Shown here one piece after another: positions 58,497 through 64,000 of a stretch of 64,000 nucleotides of DNA. A program made the position numbers and the translations under genes. The stretch's first letter is position 1. Every line of letters starts with the position of its first letter. This stretch comes from Fretibacter rubidus (GTDB lineage: Bacteria > Pseudomonadota > Alphaproteobacteria > Caulobacterales > Maricaulaceae). The stretch covers positions 1,922,001 through 1,986,000 of the forward strand of contig NZ_CP163423.1 of NCBI RefSeq assembly GCF_041429785.1, given 5' to 3'. Below the pieces are notes generated by a model. That model searched no databases. It saw nothing but the letters and a program-made list of their open reading frames with translations, and was not told the origin of the DNA.

Positions 58497-60007
58497 TTAG
58501 TTAATACGCGTGCGGAACCGAATACTAAAATTGGACAATCCCGCCATCGTGCCGCCTGGCCTGACCCGTACGTAACGCACGGCAGGGTCATAACCTGCTG
58601 CGGGTGAATACCCGTAAACAGGTGGCCCAACAGTCGTATCTGAATACTCAACTTCGCCCGCACCCGTGCAACATGATAGCCCGCTACCCCCGTCAATAAA
58701 GGCAATAGGGCCTGTTACCGGCGCGCTGCTTGGGTCATATTCGCCGTTATAAAAAGTCACGTCATCGGGCAGTCTATCGACGAGGTCAATCGTATCAGCA
58801 TCGACCGTTCCCGCGCCGCTATTGGTCACCGCAATTGTATAAGACGCGTCTTCACCCGGCAAAGAATATGTGCCGCTCGCGCTGCTAAACATCGTCACCG
58901 TTTTGACAGCGTCTAAGCTGGGGTTTGGCAGACGGCAAAACGGCAGAGCCGCGTCGGACGGGGCGCTTTCATTAGGCTGTCCCTCTGCGCCCTCTGTCGC
59001 GCCGTTTGGAATAAACTCAGTCATAGATGTGGCCGTAGTTGTGCCATTAACGCCCCCGTTAACCCGGGTGGTCGGAAATCCGTTCTCGACCGCAATAACC
59101 CCGCCGCCGCCGCCGCCAGGGCCTTCGTTTTCATTGTTTGTAATCAGTTGACGTCCACCGCGCCCGTCCGTCAGAACCGTTGGCCCCGCCGCCGCCGCCC
59201 GCATTTTGAGCGTTTCCGCCGCCGCCGCCATTGGCGGGTGCGCCGCGTTGATACCGTCCGCCGGGATAATCATTTTGAAACCCAGCTATGCTTTCGCCTT
59301 TTTCTGCCCCGTCGGCTGCGTTGGTGCTGACATAGGTCGCTGTACCTGTAAAAACTTGGACCGTTGGTTTGATTATCAACTTCGCCGCCGCGAAAGCCGC
59401 GCGCGCTAACATTAATATCACCCGACAGTGTGAAGCCGTCGCGCACATGTAGCGCCACAACACTGCCTAAACTGCCGTCCCACGCAGGCGCACGCACATT
59501 AGCCCCGCTATTAATCGTCAGCGTGGTGTATTGCGGCTCACGAATAACCTGAATGTCACCGCCCCCATAGCTATAGGTCAGGCCAGCACATGTACCCAAA
59601 TAAGTCTCGAAATTGATAGTATTGCCAGAGATGCTGGCCACAGTTTGAAATTCATAACGCCCAGCATTGCTGATATTGGTAATGGTGCCGTAGCTGGCGT
59701 TATTTGCGCCGCTGATCGTTGCGCCATTGGCTTGGTAAATCAAAACCAAATCCCCTGCTGTCAGCGATGGCAGGTCACCCGGCCGATTGGTCACATTAAC
59801 AGAGGACGACCCGGCAGGCGCAGAGCCAGAGAGGATTGCATATTCATTGAGCACCGTGTTCGAACTAGAAACCACCATTGCCCCGTCTTTACCCGGCGTT
59901 TCAGCATAAGAAAGTGTCGGAAAAGCCATGATAGCCGATGCTGCGACAAGACCCGTCGCCATAGCGCGCTTCGCATTCGCGCCAATCATCCCAAAATACC
60001 CATCCAT
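58497..60007 (-). pseudogene. Frameshifted gene for glycine-rich DUF11-type surface protein
   Basis: Three overlapping frames together give one continuous ~500-residue protein. Frame A (60007 to ~59350) has a signal peptide (ASAIMAFPTLSYA) and a beta-rich domain ending EVDNQTNGPS. Frame B (~59350 to ~59170) continues FTGTATYVSTNAADGAEKGE and a Gly-rich stretch ending NGSDGR. Frame C (~59170 to 58497) continues RGGRQLITNNENEG and a DUF11-like domain (ASYTIAVTNSGAGTVDADTI). Junction 1 is at a T5 run (59350-59354); junction 2 at a tandem GACG duplication (59165-59172). It is either a pseudogene, a phase-variable gene or two sequence errors; the 4-base duplication looks like a genuine slippage event. 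Confidence 0.75.
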
Positions 60008-60147
60008 ATTGCCTCATAAATCGGGCGAATAAATAAAGCGTTTACGGCCAGTTATAGGGTTTTAGGAAATTGTGAGAACACTATACCATCAGTCTGCGTA
60101 TATGTGGTATAGATTGCAGCAAACGTGCAAACACATCTGGAGGATTT

Positions 60148-60693
60148 ATGCCGCGACTCACCCCTTTCCCTGCCGCTTTGGCCACCCTAGCGCTTTTGAC
60201 CCTTGGTGCCTGTAACGATGATAACGCTAATCGCCTCGATAGAATATCGAATGATATATCAACGAATACAGGTGAGGTTATTGGCACGGTTACGCTCACC
60301 AGCCTTGGTACGGACGGCGTGCAAGTTGATGTTATTGTTAATGATATTTTGTCAGGCACGCACGCTATGCATTTTCACGAGTTTGGTAAATGTGAAGCGC
60401 CTGACTTCAAATCATCCGGCGGGCATTTTAATCCAGACGGCAAAGCCCACGGCATGAATATGCCAGACGGCCCCCATGCCGGTGACATGATGAATGTCGA
60501 AGCCGACGCGGCAGGCAATGGTATCTTTTCAGTGATTAACGACCGCGTTTCCCTTCGCGGTGATTATGACCTACCGGCCTTGCTTGATGCTGACGGTACA
60601 GCGCTTATCCTGCATGAACGGGCAGATGATTACGAAACCCAACCCACAGGGGCCGCAGGCGCACGTATTGGCTGCGCGGTTATTGGCGGTTAA
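60148..60693 (+). CDS. sodC: Copper/zinc superoxide dismutase (lipoprotein)
   Basis: A 181-residue periplasmic enzyme converting superoxide to hydrogen peroxide. The signal peptide ends TLGAC, a lipobox. Metal ligands are in AMHFHEFGKCE, GGHFNPDGKAHG and PDGPHAGDM; the disulfide Cys are in GKCEAP and IGCAVIGG. Asp and His loops are complete. TGGAGG precedes the ATG. It is divergent from the broken surface-protein gene and convergent with ssb. Confidence 0.95.
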   Translation: MPRLTPFPAALATLALLTLGACNDDNANRLDRISNDISTNTGEVIGTVTLTSLGTDGVQVDVIVNDILSGTHAMHFHEFGKCEAPDFKSSGGHFNPDGKAHGMNMPDGPHAGDMMNVEADAAGNGIFSVINDRVSLRGDYDLPALLDADGTALILHERADDYETQPTGAAGARIGCAVIGG

Positions 60694-60713
60694 TTTGCAC
60701 CGCAAGCAATCAT

Positions 60714-60743
60714 AAAAAGCCCGACCATTCGGCCGGGCTTTAT
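60714..60743. terminator. Bidirectional terminator between sodC and ssb
   Basis: AAGCCCG pairs with CGGGCTT, with an A run on the left and Ts on the right. Confidence 0.85.
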
Positions 60744-60762
60744 TGTTGGAATTAAGACGTTC

Positions 60763-61287
60763 CTAGAACGGGATTTCATCATCAAGGTCAAAGTTATCCG
60801 CTGGGCCTTCCATGGCAGAGGCTGACCGTGATCCCCCGCCTTGATCATTGCCGTAATTGCCTTGGCCGCCGCCGCCGCCATAACCGCCGCCTTGGTTGCC
60901 GTAATCACCGCCACCGCCGCCGCCACCTTGACTGTTGCGGCTATCAAGCAGCGTCAAATTACCGTTATAGCCCTGCAACACCACCTCGGTCGTGTAACGA
61001 TCATTGCCGTCACGGTCTTGCCACTTACGCGTTTTCAATGCGCCTTCGATATAGACCTTTGTACCTTTTTTAACGTAGCGCTCGACGATACCGACAAGGC
61101 CTTCGTTGAAAATCGCGATATTGTGCCAATCGGTTTTCTCTTTGCGTTCGCCCGTCTGCTTATCTTTCCACGACTCTGATGTTGCGATAGAAAAATTGCA
61201 AACCTTGCCGCCATTACCAAAGGTGCGAACCTCTGGATCTTTACCGACATTGCCGATTAAAATTACTTTATTGACTGAACCCGCCAT
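60763..61287 (-). CDS. ssb: Single-stranded DNA-binding protein
   Basis: 174 residues. OB fold in the first ~110 residues (SVNKVILIGNVGKDPEVRTF, SWKDKQTGERKEKTDWHNI), a Gly-rich linker with Gln, Asn and Tyr, and the acidic tip DLDDEIPF that recruits repair proteins. The ATG at 61287 starts the family sequence; a few codons upstream are open. An SOS box overlaps its likely promoter. It is divergent from uvrA, the classic ssb-uvrA pair. Confidence 0.97.
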   Translation of the reverse strand: MAGSVNKVILIGNVGKDPEVRTFGNGGKVCNFSIATSESWKDKQTGERKEKTDWHNIAIFNEGLVGIVERYVKKGTKVYIEGALKTRKWQDRDGNDRYTTEVVLQGYNGNLTLLDSRNSQGGGGGGGDYGNQGGGYGGGGGQGNYGNDQGGGSRSASAMEGPADNFDLDDEIPF

Positions 61288-61322
61288 ATCATCACCTATC
61301 ACTTGACTTGTTTACGCATTAT

Positions 61323-61337
61323 GTTCACATAATGTTC
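61323..61337. promoter_or_regulatory. LexA (SOS) box shared by ssb and uvrA
   Basis: GTTC-ACATAAT-GTTC is an exact match to the alphaproteobacterial LexA site GTTC-N7-GTTC. It lies 36 bases upstream of ssb and 138 bases upstream of uvrA. On the ssb strand TTGAAA and CATAAT (18 apart) flank and overlap it. Confidence 0.85.
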
Positions 61338-61474
61338 TGTTTTTCAAGCCTGTTTATACACCTCTGAATCAGGCCTTTGCATTGTTTTGTCTTATGGGGC
61401 GTCCTAAGTCTACGCTCACGCGTATCTTGTCCACAACCTTTACCGCTTAACTTTATCACCTTTTTGGAAATTTC

Positions 61475-64000
61475 ATGGCCTCTTCTTCTTTGACACATAT
61501 CCGCGTTCGCGGGGCAAGAGAACACAATTTACAGAGCGTCAATGTTGACCTGCCGCGTGACAAATTGATTGTGATTACGGGCCTATCAGGGTCGGGTAAA
61601 TCATCGCTGGCTTTTGATACAATCTATGCCGAAGGGCAGCGCCGTTATGTCGAGAGCTTATCGGCCTATGCGCGCCAGTTCCTAGAGCTTCAATCAAAGC
61701 CCGATGTCGATAGCATCGAAGGCCTCTCGCCCGCCATTTCCATTGAACAAAAGACAACGTCCAAAAATCCGCGCTCAACCGTTGGCACAGTCACAGAGAT
61801 TTACGACTATATGCGCCTGTTATGGGCGCGGGTTGGTATTCCCTACTCCCCCGCCACAGGCCTGCCGATTGAAAGCCAGACCGTATCGCAAATGGTCGAT
61901 ATCGTCATGGGTATGGAGGACGGTACAAAGCTTTATATCCTCGCCCCCGTTGTGCGCGGCCGTAAAGGTGAGTTTAAAAAAGATTTTGCCGATTATATGA
62001 AACAGGGCTTCCAGCGTGCCAAGATAAATGGCGAGATTGTCCGTATCGAAGACGCACCCGATCTGGATAAAAAGTTCAAACATGACATTGATGTGGTCGT
62101 TGACCGTGTGGTGGTGCGAGAAGGCCTAGAAACCCGCCTGGCCGATAGCCTAGAGACCGCACTGCGGTTGTCTGATGGTTTGGCCGTGGCCGAAGTCGCA
62201 GAAGATGACGGCGCGCGGACGTTGTTTTCTGAAAAATTTGCCTGTCCAGAGTCAGGCTTTACTTTATCCGAGATTGAACCGCGGTTATTCTCGTTTAACA
62301 ACCCCCACGGGGCTTGCCCGTCTTGTGATGGTTTGGGCAAAGAGCTTAAATTTGACCCGGATATGGTGGTGCCTGATACGTCCAAAGCCTTGGGCGCGGG
62401 CGCGATTGCGCCGTGGTCAAAAAACCCCAGCAGTCTTTATATGCAAACGTTAAAAGCGCTGGCCAAGCATTTCGGATTTAAGGTGGATACACCGTGGGAA
62501 GACTTGGCCGATGGGGCGCGCGATGTCGTGCTTTACGGCACCAACGGCGCGAAGATTAAATTTGTCTATGAAGACGACGGCCGCCGTTATGAGACCACAA
62601 AGCCCTTTGAAGGTGTGATTCCGAACCTAGAGCGCCGTTACCGCGAAACAGACAGCACATGGATGCGAGAAGAATTGGCGAAATATATGTCGGACGCGCA
62701 GTGCAGTGTCTGTGACGGCAAGCGCCTGAAACCCGAAGCGCTCTGCGTCAAGGTCGCTATGATGGACATTACAGAGACAGGCGATATGTCCATCCGCAAT
62801 GCCTTGGAAACATTCGAAAAGCTGCCAAAAAAGCTCACAGATAAGCAAATGGAGATTGCGGAGCGTATCCTCAAAGAAATCCGTGACCGCCTACAATTCC
62901 TCAATGCGGTTGGGCTAGATTACCTGACGCTGGGGCGCGGCTCTGGTTCGCTCTCGGGTGGGGAGAGCCAGCGCATTCGGCTGGCGTCCCAAATTGGCTC
63001 TGGCCTGACAGGGGTGCTTTATGTGCTGGATGAACCGTCCATTGGTTTGCACCAGCGCGATAATGCGCGGCTACTAGAGACGCTGCAAAATCTTCGCGAC
63101 CTCGGCAATACTGTTGTCGTCGTGGAACATGATGAGGACGCCATTCTGACGGCAGATTATGTCGTGGATATGGGCCCGCTAGCGGGGGTGAACGGCGGGC
63201 AAGTTATCGCGGCGGGTACACCCGATAAAATCAAAAAAACCAAAAAATCTCTCACGGGTGAATACCTTACGGGCAAGCGCGAAATTTCCATTCCAGACAC
63301 ACGCCGCAAACCTAATCCCGATAAGCGTATCCGCATTGAAGGCGCACGGGGCAATAACCTTAAAAACGTCACAGCGGAATTTCCGCTGGGGCTGATGACC
63401 TGTGTGTCTGGCGTGTCGGGCGGCGGGAAATCGACCCTAACGATTGAAACGCTTTACCGGGCGGCGGCGCGTAAACTAAACAATTCAGGCACGCCTGCCC
63501 TGCCCCATGACAAGGCGACAGGGTTTGAGCATTTAGATAAAGTCATCGATATCAACCAAAGCCCGATTGGACGCACACCGCGCTCTAATCCTGCGACTTA
63601 CACGGGCGCCTTTACGCCCATTCGTGATTGGTTTGCAGGCCTGCCCGAGGCCAAAACGCGCGGTTATAAATCAGGACGATTTTCGTTTAACGTCAAAGGC
63701 GGGCGCTGCGAAGCATGCCAAGGCGGCGGCGTCATCAAAATTGAAATGCACTTCCTGCCCGATGTTTATGTCACCTGTGATGTTTGCAAAGGCAAACGCT
63801 ATAACCGCGAGACTTTGGAAATTCGGTTTAAAGGCAAATCCATCGCCGATGTGCTGGCCATGACCATTGATGAGGCCGCAGATTTCTTCAAAGCCGTGCC
63901 GTCCATTCGCGATAAAATGGTGACATTGCAACGCGTGGGTCTGGGCTATCTTCATGTGGGGCAACAGGCCACGACCCTATCGGGCGGCGAAGCGCAACGC
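61475..64000 (+). CDS. uvrA: UvrABC system protein A (3' end beyond window)
   Basis: 842 codons are visible; ~110-120 are missing at the C-terminus. It recognises DNA damage as a dimer and loads UvrB. First Walker [21 protein letters not shown]; signature [19 protein letters not shown] with Walker [14 protein letters not shown]; second Walker [16 protein letters not shown], with Gly replacing the usual Ser. The zinc module [15 protein letters not shown]...[10 protein letters not shown] is present. The ATG at 61475 begins [20 protein letters not shown]. An SOS box lies upstream. Confidence 0.97.
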   Translation, partial: MASSSLTHIRVRGAREHNLQSVNVDLPRDKLIVITGLSGSGKSSLAFDTIYAEGQRRYVESLSAYARQFLELQSKPDVDSIEGLSPAISIEQKTTSKNPRSTVGTVTEIYDYMRLLWARVGIPYSPATGLPIESQTVSQMVDIVMGMEDGTKLYILAPVVRGRKGEFKKDFADYMKQGFQRAKINGEIVRIEDAPDLDKKFKHDIDVVVDRVVVREGLETRLADSLETALRLSDGLAVAEVAEDDGARTLFSEKFACPESGFTLSEIEPRLFSFNNPHGACPSCDGLGKELKFDPDMVVPDTSKALGAGAIAPWSKNPSSLYMQTLKALAKHFGFKVDTPWEDLADGARDVVLYGTNGAKIKFVYEDDGRRYETTKPFEGVIPNLERRYRETDSTWMREELAKYMSDAQCSVCDGKRLKPEALCVKVAMMDITETGDMSIRNALETFEKLPKKLTDKQMEIAERILKEIRDRLQFLNAVGLDYLTLGRGSGSLSGGESQRIRLASQIGSGLTGVLYVLDEPSIGLHQRDNARLLETLQNLRDLGNTVVVVEHDEDAILTADYVVDMGPLAGVNGGQVIAAGTPDKIKKTKKSLTGEYLTGKREISIPDTRRKPNPDKRIRIEGARGNNLKNVTAEFPLGLMTCVSGVSGGGKSTLTIETLYRAAARKLNNSGTPALPHDKATGFEHLDKVIDINQSPIGRTPRSNPATYTGAFTPIRDWFAGLPEAKTRGYKSGRFSFNVKGGRCEACQGGGVIKIEMHFLPDVYVTCDVCKGKRYNRETLEIRFKGKSIADVLAMTIDEAADFFKAVPSIRDKMVTLQRVGLGYLHVGQQATTLSGGEAQR

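Noticed and set aside
59131-59463. Separate 110-residue gene
   Set aside because: It is the middle segment of the frameshifted surface-protein gene, not an independent gene.

Overview
The window looks like a chromosomal segment of an alphaproteobacterium of the Caulobacterales/Maricaulales (Hyphomonadaceae-like) type. This is inferred from a circularly permuted two-piece tmRNA with a Caulobacter-like tag, an alphaproteobacterial GTTC-N7-GTTC SOS box, several TTAA-N7-TTAA CtrA-type boxes and GANTC sites, a dcw cluster that continues into lpxC-bamD-recN-ligA, and the uvrA-ssb...gyrA...coaD neighbourhood. Nearly all of it is core chromosome. No transposase, phage gene, CRISPR array, rRNA or tRNA was recognised.

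Layout. 1-6.5 kb: a MATE transporter (cut by the window edge) and the malic enzyme maeB on the minus strand, then glnB-glnA and an entericidin-like lipoprotein on the plus strand, and two small unknown genes. 6.6-12.6 kb: a plus-strand M24B aminopeptidase P, an array of tandem hairpin repeats, and a minus-strand operon of an M20 deacetylase, an N-acetylglutamate synthase of the vertebrate/Xanthomonas type with a degenerate kinase domain, and an M14 carboxypeptidase. 12.6-13.1 kb: ssrA. 13.3-40 kb: an unbroken minus-strand run. Read in transcription order it is mraZ, rsmH, ftsL, ftsI, murE, murF, mraY, murD, ftsW, murG, murC, a small membrane protein, murB, ddl, ftsQ, ftsA, ftsZ, lpxC, bamD, recN, ligA, aspS. 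Many of these genes overlap by 1-13 bases.

40-47.7 kb is accessory in character: a DUF2161 nuclease-like protein, a Cys/Arg-rich membrane protein, ettA, an XRE repressor with a membrane partner, and an ECF sigma factor with a ChrR-type anti-sigma factor plus small and secreted proteins of unknown function. 47.8-64 kb: uvrB, a sulfotransferase-like protein, two cyclophilins, coaD, a YadA-like trimeric autotransporter, gyrA, a frameshifted DUF11/glycine-rich surface protein gene, sodC, ssb and the start of uvrA.

The most interesting part is regulatory. The 414-base gap upstream of mraZ holds a sigma70-like promoter, MraZ-type TGGGA repeats, a perfect CtrA-type box at the start site, and three DnaA-type boxes at exact 12-base spacing. 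ftsZ has its own CtrA box and a GANTC site. This suggests that the whole wall-synthesis and division programme is wired to the cell cycle at both ends of the dcw cluster. Other points are a mosaic ligA with a long AT-rich insertion, a ChrR homologue that has lost its sigma-binding zinc ligands but kept the cupin site, a probably leaderless self-repressing XRE gene, and the pseudokinase NAGS. I did not find clear evidence of a wholly new multi-gene system.
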